A program made the position numbers and the translations under genes. A stretch of 64,000 nucleotides of DNA from Phocoena phocoena (Eukaryota; Chordata; Mammalia; Artiodactyla; Phocoenidae), in assembly GCF_963924675.1 (NCBI RefSeq), contig NC_089232.1, positions 47,470,522-47,534,521 of the forward strand. Reading direction: 5' to 3'. Position 1 is the first letter of the stretch. Each line of letters begins with the position of its first letter. Below, piece by piece: positions 1-12,256 of the stretch. A model generated the notes under the pieces. The model saw only the letters and a list, made by a program, of their open reading frames with translations. It did no database searches and had not been told where the DNA came from.

Positions 1-490
1 CTGTCTCTAGAGCGAATAATTGTTCCAGGAATCAGAAGTAAGATAAACTGGGGAAAGTTGGAATTACATGAGGCCTTGGAGTGTAAAAATGTACTATAAA
101 GTGAGAAAATGCAGTTGGACTCAGAGTGAGATGGAGCCAGGTCAGATCTGAGGAAAACCCCTACTGTGGTGGGTGTTCCCAGATGTGAGGAAACCCAGAC
201 TGTGGTGGGTCTTCAACAGTGCAAACAGTACTTCAGTGTTAGACACTCCCATCTCCTTCACTGCCATGTTTTCCCCTTCCATTTAAAAATACAAAGTCAC
301 TTCCTACTAAACTGCCTGTCACCACTTTAGCTTCTTCCCAAAGGCCAAGTTCTATATTTTATACTTTAATGAAATGTGAAGATAGGCGAAAGAAAACAAA
401 ATATTTGGAAAGTCAGGATATTATCAACAGATATGTTAAAGGGCACTTTACCTATGATTCAAGGTAATTAGATTCTGGGATTTGTATGCA
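1..490. other. AT-rich sequence, no gene recognised
   Basis: No long open frame, splice-flanked exon or repeat family that I recognise. The only internal structure is the two-copy tandem duplication described separately. It runs into the (TG)n tract. Confidence 0.5.
144..216. repeat. Two-copy imperfect tandem duplication (unit about 36 bp)
   Basis: Two adjacent units, 144-180 and 181-216, begin AGATCTGAGGAAA and AGATGTGAGGAAA and continue with CTGTGGTGGGT. They differ at a handful of positions and by one or two indels. No family recognised. Confidence 0.7.

Positions 491-492
<2 letters not shown>

Positions 493-538
<46 letters not shown>
493..538. repeat. (TG)n microsatellite
   Basis: About 23 uninterrupted TG units. 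Such tracts are usually length-polymorphic. Confidence 0.97.
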
Positions 539-540
539 TG

Positions 541-1669
541 ACAATATCAAAATAACCCTAGAGCAGAATTCAGTGACTGTGACTTCAAAATGCATTTAAA
601 CACAAGCAAAGGGTCAAAATCTATTCATATATGCTTTTGTTCTTTTAGTACATGGGTAACAGGCACAGGTTAATTTGTGTTCATAGTTAATTTTTAAACG
701 TACACATTTTAATATTTTTACTGGTTATCCTGGGCAGGGAATAGAGTTATGTACTGACTTAACTCATGGTTTCCTTTTATCCCAGACTCCCTGTTTTTCC
801 AGTTTTAATTAATAGATCCTTATTTGGAATAGAAGCCTTTATGACATTTGGGCAGTGTTTTGAGTCTGTAATTTGTAAGGTATGACTTACTTTTGAAAAA
901 CAAACAAAACATGACATGAATTTCTGAAATAAATTGAGTTTTTGTTGCAGTCAATTGACATTTATGGGGGAATTGTTTAGTATAATGGATGATAGATGAG
1001 GAATCTGAAAATTCATTGACATTTATTACCCATTTGTTTTGTCAAAGCATGTTAAGTGTCTGTGGATATATGGAACTGTAGACAAAATTAATTTAAAAAT
1101 GACAGTGCTCTAAGGTTAGATTCTGACATTAACATCAAAGACACCAAAATAAAAATAATTTTGCCCCAAATTAAAGGAAATATAATTTATATATTTTTTA
1201 ATTTTCATATTTCTTTTCTAAACTTTTTGGGGGGAGAAGAATGAAAATAGGTAAGGTAAAAAAGAAAAGAGGCAGAAGGAGAAACAAATAATAATACAAA
1301 TTTCAAAGCATTGGAAACAAAAATCAAGAAGAGGAGACATTGTCAACTACATCAAGATGAAGAGCTTAGTACTCAAAGGAAAGAGAAGAAATGGGTTCCA
1401 AAAGTCTAGCTGTCTACCCTTCAAGCCTAATGACAAAGTTCAGGCATTAGAAAGCACAGAATGAACCTGTCTATGGGAAATTGATGAAATCTTCACCTTC
1501 TGCTGTAATTCCCAGCGTGGGTGACTCTTTCTTCGGCACCCCTACTCTTCTGACTTCACCAAATGGCAATGGTAGATGTATTGGTAGCATCTTGACTTCT
1601 TGTCTTGAAGGGGAGTGAGGAAGGGTGAGGGAGGAGCTGGATTTAGAATATTAAATCACCACCACTAAA
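541..1669. other. Unrecognised AT-rich sequence left of the ERV
   Basis: No gene or repeat family recognised. Many A/T homopolymer stretches, and stop codons in all frames. Confidence 0.5.
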
Positions 1670-2114
1670 TGAAGTCAGAGTTAAATATAAAATGAAGACC
1701 AGACTTGAGAATTCCCTGAGCAGACAAAGCCATTTAAGTCATGAAATCAAAACTAAATCTAGCTTATTTCATGAATGTAAGCAAAACTTAACTTGGGTAA
1801 TTTCTTATAAATGCCTCTGACAATTATAAAAGAAACAAGTCATCTTTCTAAACATGGTGTGAGATAATCACTTTTAATCAAACCCCTGTTATTTAGAACC
1901 CTGCATTGTAATAGCCAGTCATTGTAAAGGTTAATTAATAACTTCCTCAGTTTTACTTCATAAGTCATCCTGTAACTTTATGCCCCCAAGCTTCATATGT
2001 CTTTGAACTTGGAAATTTGAGTTTGTGAACTATTTTTATATGAACACTATACTCTTACTCAATACCATTTATTGATTTAGTGGTTTTAATTTTGCTATTT
2101 CTGGATTTTTGACA
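1670..2114 (+). repeat. 5' LTR of the degraded ERV
   Basis: Matches the 6280-6747 copy through most of its length, for example GACCAGACTTGAGAATTCCC in both. By eye well over 80% of aligned bases agree. The polyadenylation signal visible in the right copy is lost here (ACACTATACTCTTACTC). The exact left end is uncertain because the first 30 bp align with gaps. Confidence 0.75.
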
Positions 2115-3560
2115 GTTTATGGCATTGGAAGTGGGATCTAAAGAAGACCCCAACAACTCCAAGGCTCTGAGTAACCAGAGGCTGGTACCCACTCTGGCCT
2201 ATTGAGTTCACTGTTTTCTGGATGAGTGGAGTTTAAGGGTAAGTCTCTTTTGGATCTGAGCTCTGTGCTCTTTGCTTTTTGACCTTTCCAGTTTTATTAT
2301 GCATACCTATCTTCTGTTTGTTGAAGCTTCTTGGTAAATCATCTTTCGGTCTGTAAGGGGAGAAACCTGTGATTCTCTGGGTTTTAGGCAGAAGTCAGAT
2401 TACCAGGTTGGAATATTTGTTTCAGGGAATCTAAAAGCAGAATGGGTTCCACCTGGTCTAAATTTCCTTCTTCTTTAAAGATTCCTGCCTCTCATATGTA
2501 TACCCACCATGGACCAGAATTCTGTACCGTTCTGAAAAATGGGTACACTTTTGAATAATTTGGAATTATAACGACCTTTCTGGGGAAACTTTGTTTTAGA
2601 TAAGTCCACTTTAAGGAGTGCCCTTAAAAGAGAAGATCTCAAACCTCTCAGAGACAGTGGAACTCATTCTTTGATTGGTATGCAGAAGCTTCTACACACA
2701 AAATGAGTCCAAAGTTAGCTTCTCCTAAAGAATCCTTATAGTGCACAAATTAAAAATCTTTAGTAAAAAAAAAATATTTTGGCCATATGAGCAAGTAATC
2801 TTAACTTAGTCCATCTGCCAGAAACACAGTTTGGATCCAACTATTCTTTTGAGCTTAATACCTGAGACATGGCTACAATTTTTAAAAACAAAAGCTGTAA
2901 AATCTCTATTTAAGTCTGTACATTATGTATGCCTATGTGCGTATGCTATAGGTATGTGATATTTTTCTACCTGTGGATGGTGTTGCTAAAATTAATTTGC
3001 AAAGAGCTCTATTTAATTGGTTTCAAGGAAAAATAAGTATTTATAGAAATCAGGTGTACTCTCAGAAATATAGAAACTAACCTAAATATTTTTTGAGTTT
3101 ACATGATCTGAGATAATCTTTGATAAATAAAAGCTAGTTTAAGTTTGTTGGTTTAATAAAAACAGGCATCCCTTTAGAATTGTCAGTATTAAATTTAATG
3201 TAAACATAACTTTTCCCCTGGATTTACTAGTCGAATAAGCTTATGCTATCTCTGTTACAAAATCTTCAACAAGAAAAATAAGATGATGGTTAGCTATTCA
3301 ATGTCTAATCTAAGCATAATTGTTAACAAGTCATTTAAATAAATGTAAATAAGATAAAAGTTTATACTATATTAAACTAAATAATGGATATTTATTAGAA
3401 TATTTAGATCATTTCCAAATAAGGTAATATATTGAGACATTGATTGCTAAACATAATTTTAAACTTAATCTGGTTTTGGCTTCTTAAGTTTCACAGAAAG
3501 ACAAAGGGTATTTGGGTTTATTAATAACCATGTCTTCTGCTATGTTAAAAAATTGTACTA

Positions 3561-3774
3561 GGGGCTTCCCTGGTGGTGCAGTGGTTGAGAGTCCGCCTGC
3601 CGATGCAGGGGACACGGGTTTGCACCCCGGTCCGGGAAGATCCCACATGCCGCGGAGCGGCTGGGCCCGTGAGCCATGGCCGCTGAGCCTGCGCGTCCGG
3701 AGCCTATGCTCCGCAAAGTGAGAGGCCACAACAGTGAGAGGCCCACGTACCACAAAAAAAATAAAAATAAAAAT
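3561..3774 (+). mobile_element. Cetacean CHR-type SINE (tRNA-derived), plus strand
   Basis: Complete element: a tRNA-like head with A-box-like TGGTGCAGTGG and B-box-like GGTTTGCACCC, a GC-rich tRNA-unrelated body, and a (AAAAT)n-type tail. It is flanked by a perfect 13 bp target-site duplication, AAAAATTGTACTA at 3548-3560 and 3775-3787, the mark of L1-machinery insertion. It sits inside the ERV interior, so it is younger than the ERV. Its CpG-rich body stands out from the AT-rich surroundings. Confidence 0.97.
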
Positions 3775-4526
3775 AAAAATTGTACTATGAAAAACATGTC
3801 TCTAAAAAAGTATACATTTTTATAATTTTGTATTTATAAATTTCCTAATCTACTATGGGATGCTAATAATATATGATAGAGAGTTCATAATTGCCTGCTT
3901 CCTAGCTTTCACTGGAAAGTAAAGATTTATAGTTAACATTTATAATCAGTATGTAAAAGTAGAACTGCTAAAATCAATGAGTGAAGAGAAACTACTTTGT
4001 ATACAAAGTATGGGAAGAAAATGGGATGCATTTTTATATGAGAAGTATGCAAGATATATAGGATGTATTTTTGTTAAGGAAAAAGAGAGTAATATTGTCT
4101 GAAATAAAATGACTGGTTGTTTCAGAATAAGAAAGGAAAAAGAATAACATAAAACCTAAATGGATATAGAAAGTTGCAAAAGGTTTGTGGGAAAGAAATT
4201 TTATGCTGTGAGGTCAAAGCTGGCTAAAATTGAATGGATTTATTATTAGGGTTTTTTAAAAATAAGCTTTAATAAGTACTGTACTTATATAAAACTAAAA
4301 TTTAATTTTCTTTTATCTGCTAAACAACAAAATTTCTTGGACTATTGATCTGGTCTGCTCTTAATAAAATATTATAAAAGGCTTTTCTTTACCTTTAATG
4401 TAACCTGCTTAGGAAACAAAGATTTTGTGTCTTAGGAAATATTTCCTGTGCCCCACATTGTTTTTGTCAGATCTTTGATGACTTAGGAAAACTGAGTATT
4501 TTCTTTTTTTTTTTCAGTTTATTTGC

Positions 4527-5383
4527 TTTTTTTTTTTAATGAAGTATAGTTGATTTATAGTGTGTTAATTTCAGGTGTACAGCAAAGTGATTCAGTTATG
4601 CACATATATATTCTTTTTCAGATTCTTTTCCATTATAGGTTATTATAAAATATTGAATATAGTTTCCTGTGCTATATATTAGGTCTTCGTTGGTTATCTA
4701 TTTTATATATAATAGTGTATATCTGTTAATCCCAAACTCCTCATTTATCCCTCCCCCTGCCACTTTCGCCTTTGGTATCCATAAGTTTGTTTTCTATGTC
4801 TGTGAGTCTATTTCTGTCTTGTAAATAAGTTCATTCATATCATTTTTTTTTTAGATTCCACATATAAGTGATATTATATATTTGTCTTTGTCTGACTTAC
4901 TGCACTTAGTATGATAATCTCTAGGTCCACCCATGTTGCTACAAATGGCATTATTTCATTCTTTTTTATGGCTGAGTAATATTCTATTGCATATATATAT
5001 ACCACATCTTCTTTATCCTTTCTTCTGTCAATGGACGTTTACATTGCTTCCCTGTCTTGGCTATTTTAAATAGTGCTGCTGTGAATATTGGGTTACATGT
5101 ATCTTTTTGAATTAGTTTTTGGCTTTTCTAGATACATGCCCAGGAGTGGGATTGCTGGATCATATGGTAACTATATTTTTAGTTTTTTAGGGAACTTCCA
5201 TACTGTTCTACACACATTCCTACCAACAGTGTAGGAGGGTTCCCTGTTCTCCACACCCTCTCCAGTGTTTATTATTTGTAGAATTTTGATGATGGTTATT
5301 CTGACTGATGTGAGGTAATACCTCATCATAGTTTTGATTTGAATTTCTCTAATAATTAGCAATGTTGAGCACGAGTCTTTTCA
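4527..5383 (-). mobile_element. 5'-truncated L1 (3' UTR plus ORF2 C-terminus), minus strand
   Basis: On the plus strand it starts with a T-run (the L1 poly(A) tail) and TATAGTTGATTTATAGTGTG, the 3' UTR type also seen after the plus-strand L1 at 60.4-60.8 kb (type B here). It continues into antisense ORF2 C-terminal coding. The minus-strand reading 5362-5171 has the typical REIQIKTMMRYYLT segment but with the zinc-knuckle cysteines lost. Truncated within ORF2. It lies inside the ERV interior. Confidence 0.9.
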
Positions 5384-6279
5384 ATATTAAAAGAGCTAAG
5401 TTTCTTTGCAACTATATAGTTTTCTATCTTTGCCTTTTAAATCTTTTAATTGTCACTTTGGTTGAATGGATAAAGTATTATTTCACAGTGACATACTCCT
5501 ATTTGATCAAGTGTTTTAAATATTTTGACGTTTTTAACAAACTTCCCCAAATCAGATTCTGAATGAAGGTTTTTTGACTTCAAACTAACTTCGGGATTTT
5601 CCAGAGGGTCCTTAGAAGATCTCAAAAGATTTGCTCTCTCTGCTTATAAAAGAGAAATCTTAATTTATTTAGGCTTGATATTAAATTTCATGGGAAGCAT
5701 TGTCAAATAAATAGTAATGTTTAAACTTTTTATATTTACATGTGTATATATTATTAATATATATTCTGGAAATTACATGTAATTCCTAAAAATCTAGATA
5801 TGTCCTGGTATAATATTGTCAATCATAATTCCACTTATTATTTTATAATATATATCACAAAAAAGCAGTTGCTTTTTAATTGCATTATTTTTTGATGGAT
5901 TCTCACTAGATCTTTAACCGTGGCTGTTTTTAAGTCTTTCGTCACTGACAAGTTATCATTTTACTCTTGATCCTTCTTGGAAAGTATTTATAATCAACTA
6001 CAGGCAGAATGCTTCAACCTCAAAGAGATTCATGGAAAAGATGATGACAGTTACTCTAGAATATAAGTTTCTGATAACTTTAAGATCATAATACTCAACT
6101 GGATAAGAATTTCTAAAACTCTATGAAACGAAACAAAGAATTACAGGAGAGTGAATGAACTGATGAAGATAACTATAATTTTTATAACTTAATTTAAAAC
6201 ATTGCTGGTTGCAACATCAACACTAGTAAACAAAAGTAATGCTATATTTGTTGGTCACACTCTCAGCCTGCTGAGAGAA

Positions 6280-6747
6280 TGACCGAAAGTAGGAAGTTGT
6301 TCAAATTAAGTACAAAATAGAGACCAGACTTGAGAATTCCCTGAGCAAACAAAACCATTTAAGCCATGTAAACAGAACTAAATCTAGCTTATTTCACGAA
6401 CATAAGTGAAATTTAACTTAAGGTTATTCCTTGCCTCTGAGAATTATTAAAAAAAAAAAAACAAAAAACTTAAGTCATCTTCCTAAACATGGTATGAGAT
6501 AATCACTTTTAACCAATTCCCTTCCATTTGGGAATCCCCATTATACTAACCAGTCATTGTAAAGGTTAACAACTTCCTCTTTTTCACTTCATAAGTCATC
6601 CTGAAACTTCATGCCCCTGAGCTTCAGATCATTCCTTGAATTTGGAAGCTTCCAGTTTGCAGACTGTTTCTAAATGCACAATAAATTCTTACTCAATACT
6701 ATTTATGATTTGGTGGTTTTAATTTTGCTATTTCTGGATTTTTGACA
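6280..6747 (+). repeat. 3' LTR of the degraded ERV
   Basis: Second copy of the 1670-2114 repeat, same orientation. It keeps an AATAAA signal (CACAATAAATTCTTACTC, about 6678-6695) that the left copy has lost. It ends TTTTTGACA at 6747, followed by unrelated sequence. Confidence 0.75.
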
Positions 6748-7556
6748 CAACTCGTGAACAACTCAGTCTAGTCTGCTCTCCACCCACACACCTCCAGAAT
6801 TAAGAATCTGGAGAAAAGAATTTACAGAAGAGGTTGAACTGAAAAATAGAATGCCAACAGTAGAGTTGACTAAATTTAAAACTTTTGCTTCCCAAGAGAC
6901 ACAGATGGCAAGTTTGTTATAGTTAGCTCATCACAAGAGGTTTTTAAATAGACCTGGTTAAAAATCAATTTATGAACACGTAGCCATTAAAATGCAATAA
7001 ATCTAGTCAACACAATAAATATGAAGTAGGCAAGAACTATAATATATGGCTTCACACTTTTAACACTAGGCTCAAATAGATTTGGTAGTTTAAAAGGTTT
7101 TAGGAAATTGTGTGTTTGCATGTGGGCATTCTAGTGGAACAGGAATAAGCAAAAATACTGTAATAAATATGGGCTTTTCCTTCATATGATACTCCTCAAC
7201 TTACTGTTTGGAGTGTGAAAAATATTTTAATGCAGCACTAGTTTTAGATTTCCTTACAAAAATAAATCTAATGGAAAAAAATTAAAGCCAACATATGTAC
7301 AAGAGGAAATAATACCCACAGCAATTTTTTGGTGTATTTCCTTTGCTAATAATGGTCGTTACCTAGAAAGCCTTTTTGTAAACCCCTCCCCCCAAAAAAG
7401 TGTTTTTTGAGGGGATTAACAATGATCTAATGCTAGCAATTCAGTATTGATGTGTTATTATTCCCCTATTCTCTGAGGAAAGTGTGGTTTCTGGGAAGGA
7501 ACCATGTTTGAAGGCTTTGGTAAGAAAATGCTGAAATGGCACATCACAGCCTGACG
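6748..7556. other. Unrecognised sequence between the ERV and the poly(C) tract
   Basis: No gene or repeat family recognised. Ordinary AT-rich DNA becoming less AT-rich toward 7440. Confidence 0.5.
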
Positions 7557-7580
7557 CCCCCCCCCCCCCCCCCCCCCCCC
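7557..7580. repeat. Poly(C) homopolymer, 24 nt
   Basis: An uninterrupted run of 24 cytosines, unusual for mammalian DNA, where long homopolymers are nearly always A/T. The length could be inflated by assembly or sequencing error. It creates a false polyglycine reading on the minus strand. Confidence 0.95.
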
Positions 7581-7581
7581 G

Positions 7582-7664
7582 TGAGTCATCTTTATCTGAT
7601 GCTGGAGCAGCTTTCTGAAAGACCAACTGGCGCACTTCTCTCCTGTTGGCGTAACTATATTTAG
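7582..7664. promoter_or_regulatory. Possible regulatory motif cluster (AP-1, GATA, MEF2-like)
   Basis: Directly after the poly(C) run are TGAGTCA (7582-7588, exact AP-1 site), TTATCT (7592-7597, inverse AGATAA GATA site) and CTATATTTAG (7655-7664, exact match to the MEF2 consensus YTAWWWWTAR). The 7580-7740 stretch is less AT-rich than its surroundings and no repeat is recognised in it. Enhancer function is speculative: these motifs are short and arise by chance. Confidence 0.25.
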
Positions 7665-7739
7665 AATCCATAACTAGAGAGCTCAGGGTTTCTCGGGATG
7701 GTATTTTTAAATGTATCATCACTCTAGACATGCTCTCCC

Positions 7740-10190
7740 TCCCTCTCCTACTGCTTCAGCCTCCCTCATAACTTTCACACATCCAAATGGAAAAGAGTCA
7801 AGGAAAATCACATTCCAAAGGAACCTGTGACACTAGTCTCATCCGGAATGTTAAGTTCTGAGCTTAAAAACATGCTAATAGCTCCCTTGGCTCTTGTGCT
7901 TAGGGAGGTTTGAATTCTTCTGGCAGCTTAGCAGTATGATGTACAGTACCATATTGGGCTCATTGTTCAATATAAGCCTTAGGGAAGAATATATGAAAGT
8001 CCAGTGTTGTGGGTTTTTTTCCTTCATTTTTTAGAACATGCTTTACAAAGATTTATATGCTGGAATAGGAAATTCTTGCAGTTGCTAGCTGTGACTCTGC
8101 TTCATGATATATTAAGCAATGATGGAGCATCATGGGGAAACCCAGACCTTTGTTCTAGCTATGAAGGCATCTTTGGTGAAGTCACTAGAGACAGAAAATA
8201 GAAAGAAATTCACACACTGTTGACAGAATATACATGTGAGTAAAACATTATTAACATGTCATTGATATGAAAAATCTTTGTGGATAAGGAAAGTCTCCCT
8301 GCGTATAATTTGACTCACATCCCTGGAGTCTGCTTAACAGGCTAATACTATTTTACATACTTTCGGATTTACGTGACCCTGGGCCATAGCATGGATTCAA
8401 TGTTGAGGGAACTGATCAATTAGCAAGTCTGTTAATTTATTCAATATAAGCTTACTTACCATTTGGCTGCTTTGCAAATCTGTGCCTAGTACTTTGTTGT
8501 ATACAGTGGATTTACGGAGGAAAGAAAAGGATGCTATGTCTTTCTTAATATCTAGCTAGGGAAAGTAGGATATATATGACAAGTAAAGCTCCAAAACAAG
8601 ACCTAATTATTATTAACCTGAAATAACCAAGAATTGCATAATTGAACGCTGGATAAGAATGGGACAGCTGCATCATTATGGGCTTGTATAATAAGAAAGA
8701 TTTTGAGTAGATAAATTAACCTGGTGAAAATAGCATCAGGAAACACAAGGAGGAGGATGGAAAGAAAAGGTGCTCACTTGCAGCACAGGGAGTGTAGGGA
8801 CAGTGAGGGAAAATGCAGAGTCCTGAAGGAAAGTGGGGAAACCCACTTCTATTATATATACTCTCTTCCATATCACTGATACAAAAATAAGTTAAGAGCA
8901 CAGACCTGTGATATATAATTGGGAGATACTCATCTATTAATCAACACTTTCTAGCATATATTTTCTAAGTGCTGTGAATTCATTTGCCTTATCTACCCAT
9001 CTCCATTTTGACCCAATGAATACTATCAGAGGTTCTGTGAAAACTTTATTCAAGTCAGTATTATGATACATCCATAGCAGTCTTGAAAAACCAGAATATT
9101 ATTAATATATATATATGTTTATATACACACACAAACACACACATATTGAACTTGCTGGCTTCACTTGCTCTTAGTGGATTCTTACCCATTATAAATGCTT
9201 GATATTTTTATTTCTAGAAGTCTGATACAGTTTTTCTATAATATTTGCATTGATTATACAACTCCATAGCTCAATTGTTATAATTTTTATTGTAATTTAA
9301 AAATTGTTATTTAAAAATCTGATCTCCAGATGATAACAACCTCTTCCTAGTTCATCAAAGATTATTGAAGTTGAGTGTTCTCATCTGCAAACTTTTTTCA
9401 GTATTCCAGGATAAAACTTAATTGGGCTAGGAAAACTAAATCCACTTAGTTCATCAGAGATCTCTTAAAAAACCCTAAATAATATTTAAATTAAAATCCT
9501 TTTTCAACCACTGTGTGTTAAATACCCTTCCCAGTCCCAAATCCTTCTTGACAATTTAGGGAAGCCCACACAGAACTAAAAAAAAACTTCTTTCTCTTAG
9601 CTTTTAACTGCTACTAGTTTGTCTCTATTATTCTTACTTCACATAAAGCTCAAATTTTCTGTTTGCATGTGTCCACATTGGGAAGAGAGAGTGACATCTT
9701 GGACATATGTTGATGGTGTTATTCACTCAATTTGAGATCACTTTTACCTGCAGCAATACTGGACTGTCTAGCTCCTTTTTCTCAATTGTCAGAGTATCTC
9801 CTTTTAACAAATAGCACATTATAATCAGATGGTTTTAAGTGGTTAAGTGTGTAGTCTTGTCAATAAAACTGAATCTTTTGGTTTTTTTTCTATTTTAATC
9901 CAACTGATCCTTACTGAAATTAAAACCGTTCTTCTGGAGTTATTAACAATACAGTTTAAGCACCTAAACTAATCGTGAGAAGATGAGCTGAGCTGGTAAA
10001 TGCCATGTTTATAAACTATTCACAAGGCTATTTTCATTGATGAGAGAGGGGTAAGGATCAGAAATATGAGTGGTAATACCTTGGAGACAAAATTATATAA
10101 TTGCTTCTTCTGATTTATAACAGCAAAAGAGTCCTTGGCTCTGTTACCATGTAGAAAAAGAAGAGTGAGTACTTAGGTTCATGGAGGTTC
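7740..10190. other. Unrecognised sequence, short AT/CA tract at 9106-9146
   Basis: No gene recognised. Short open frames here (for example 8004-8201 and the minus-strand 8901-8716) lack family resemblance or splice context. An impure (TA)n/(CA)n tract lies at 9106-9146. Confidence 0.5.
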
Positions 10191-10194
10191 TTCT

Positions 10195-10330
10195 CAGTGC
10201 CAGGTGTTTTTCACACACTATTCATTTGAATCCTAAAATTAGCCTATGCATAATTATTATCATCTCTGTTTTATGGAAAGGAATATCAGGGTTTAAGGAG
10301 TCTACCGAATATGGAGAGAACTTTAAAATA
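10195..10330 (-). mobile_element. MIR fragment, minus strand
   Basis: Reads like inverted MIR: GTGCCAGGTGTTTTTCACAC, then an ATTTGAATCCT segment, an (ATT)n-like piece and TTTTATGGAAAGGAATATCA in the place of the usual ...TTTTACAGATGAGGAAACTGA. Very diverged, as expected for this ancient tRNA-derived SINE. Confidence 0.65.
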
Positions 10331-10809
10331 TGTATTTTAATTAATTTCTTGGGTGGACAAAGGTAATTGCCCTAGGCAATTTTTACTGGAAGAGTTCTTA
10401 TTTCACCAAAAAAAGAAAAAAAGAAAAAAAATCTCTTACATTTGTTTTTTGGTAGATACTCCCACTTCATTGAGACTTACTATAAATCCTGCATATCCTA
10501 GCATCACTACTGGGCTATAATTAGAAAACTATTTATCATTCATGCTCGTTTCTAGATTTACTCAGGTAGAGCCAACGAATGAAGGTTGCCTCTGAAAGGC
10601 AGTCTGTTCTACTAGCATCAAAGAGCATATAGGACACATATCCTCATGTATTTTAATGTTATTGTGCAGTATAGTGTGAGGACAACAAGGCCTAATGTGT
10701 GTTTGTTCCCCACACGACCCCACATCTCACAGTCAGCGTTTTAATCTCTATCAATTCCTTCACCCTGGCCACTCTCGGACTTTTGTGTTCAAAGTGCAGC
10801 AGTGTTTAT
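10331..10809. other. Unrecognised sequence
   Basis: Nothing recognised. A short inverted repeat, AATTGCC-CTA-GGCAATT, lies near 10364-10380. Confidence 0.5.
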
Positions 10810-10866
10810 ATGATGATGATGATATGATGATGATGATGATGATGACAATGGTGATGATGATGATGG
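10810..10866. repeat. (GAT)n microsatellite, imperfect
   Basis: About 18 GAT/TGA units with a dropped base and a GACAATGGT interruption. It produces a false run of Met or Asp residues in translation. Confidence 0.95.
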
Positions 10867-11139
10867 AAAAAAGAATTGTAGATATCAGGCTTAAAGAGAT
10901 TAATACAAAACCAGTGAAGGCGTTTCAGTTTCTCAGGAATCTTTTTTTCAGCAAAATTTCTCCCACAGAACTATATTCTAAAAAATTGATTGACTGTCAA
11001 CCAAGATGATTAGACAACAACCGTGAGATGTGCAGAAATTTATTACCGCTACCACTAGTATGACTAAAATTTAAACTACAGTGACAACTACTACTGCTAC
11101 TATTTCAGTTACCTTGAATGCTAGAAAATATTTATAGGG

Positions 11140-11340
11140 CATTTAATATCTTCCATAAACTGTGCTAAGAAATTTACATGGATTATATCTTTAGCCTTCG
11201 AAGAAAACACTTTGGAGAAAGTCCTGTGATATCCCTTTAAAATGAGGAGAGGCTCAGACATTTTAACTAAACTTCTCAAAATCATACACCTGGTAGCTGG
11301 TAGGGTGGATTCACGTCCTGACAGTCTTTTGTTCTCCTCT
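11140..11340 (-). mobile_element. MIR, minus strand, fairly complete
   Basis: Follows the inverted MIR order: ...CTGTGCTAAGAAATTTACAT, GGATTATATCTTTAGCC, AAAATGAGGAGAGGCTCAGA, then CATACACCTGGTAGCTGGTA and a GGATTCACGTCCTGACAGTC end. One of the best preserved MIR copies in the window. Confidence 0.8.
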
Positions 11341-12256
11341 GGCTGCTTCTGTTCTTGGTGCTGGTGGCAGCACAGCAAGCTCAAAGTCACATTTGTCTAA
11401 TCAGAAAACTCTTTTCTTCATCACTACATTATGTTGCCATTCAATACAGTACTTATTAAATGTTAAGCTTTGAATATTGTCTTTAACAATGCATGTAATA
11501 AAAGAAAGAAGGGAAGAAAGAACCTTCCCACCAACCTATTTCTTATACAGTGAGGTATGACAGTAGTAAATAATTATTCACTTTTGGAAGGATATTCAAA
11601 GAAAAACTTAAAACTGACTTACAAAACTGTATGCTAAGTTTTAGAATATAGCACTAGTGAAGCAAAAACTGCATATGTATACAATTAGAATTAGTATTCA
11701 AGTTTTTTCTATAATATTTTCAATATAAGTTTCATTGACAATGATTGAGGATAGAGAAATAGTGTTGCATTCACCATTCTGAGTATTGCATATGGGAACA
11801 TGTTACACTTGGAGCATTATATCTTGTGTATAATGGAATGGAAATAAGATTTTAAAATAACTCTTTTAGAGAATCAATATCATGAGGAATATTGGCTTCC
11901 ATGAGGCTGTTTCTGAATAAGTGATAGAACATGCTGATTCCCATTCTCCCTCTCTTGTTCTCATTCTCTTGCTTTCACTTTCTTTCTGTCTCTATATACA
12001 TGTATATAGAAGCCCTACTGCTCTTGAAGGGCTATAGGTCTTTGTAATTTTCTAAAAGTAGATTATAGAATAATAGTAATTGATAGTTTTATGATTCTCA
12101 TATACAAGAGCAATCACAGTGTAACTTCCAGTTATTTATATGTTTATTTAATTTTTTAGATCTATATTTTATTAATGTATGTGTCCTTATCATTTACAGC
12201 CGCATAATTATATAATCAAGAAGGTTTAAAGTTAGCCTTAGCCTTAAGAAAAATCC
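11341..12256. other. Unrecognised AT-rich sequence
   Basis: No gene or family recognised. A small GAAAGAAGGGAAGAAAGAA purine patch lies near 11504-11522. Confidence 0.5.

Larger units (their letters stand above)
1670..6747 (+). mobile_element. Degraded endogenous retrovirus with two LTRs, probably class I
   Basis: Two direct repeats of about 445 and 468 bp (1670-2114 and 6280-6747) bracket about 4.2 kb. Both begin TGA and end with TTTTTGACA, as expected of LTR ends (TG...CA). Just inside the left LTR is a leader-like stretch with a GGTAAGT splice-donor-like site near 2239. The bases before the right LTR are purine-rich (GCTGAGAGAA), as expected for a polypurine tract. No gag, pol or env frame survives. 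A SINE (3561-3774) and an antisense L1 tail (4527-5383) have inserted into the interior. The flanking bases do not show a clear target-site duplication, so a provirus is inferred from the LTR pair. Class I is a guess from LTR style and leader. Confidence 0.65.

Noticed and set aside
3484..3797. Open frames on both strands (69-89 codons)
   Set aside because: Translation of the SINE at 3561-3774; the same peptides recur at each SINE.
7441..7731. 96-codon minus-strand frame with a polyglycine run
   Set aside because: The glycines come from the poly(C) homopolymer; no other coding signal.
10695..11009. 104-codon frame with Met/Asp runs
   Set aside because: Produced by the (GAT)n microsatellite.
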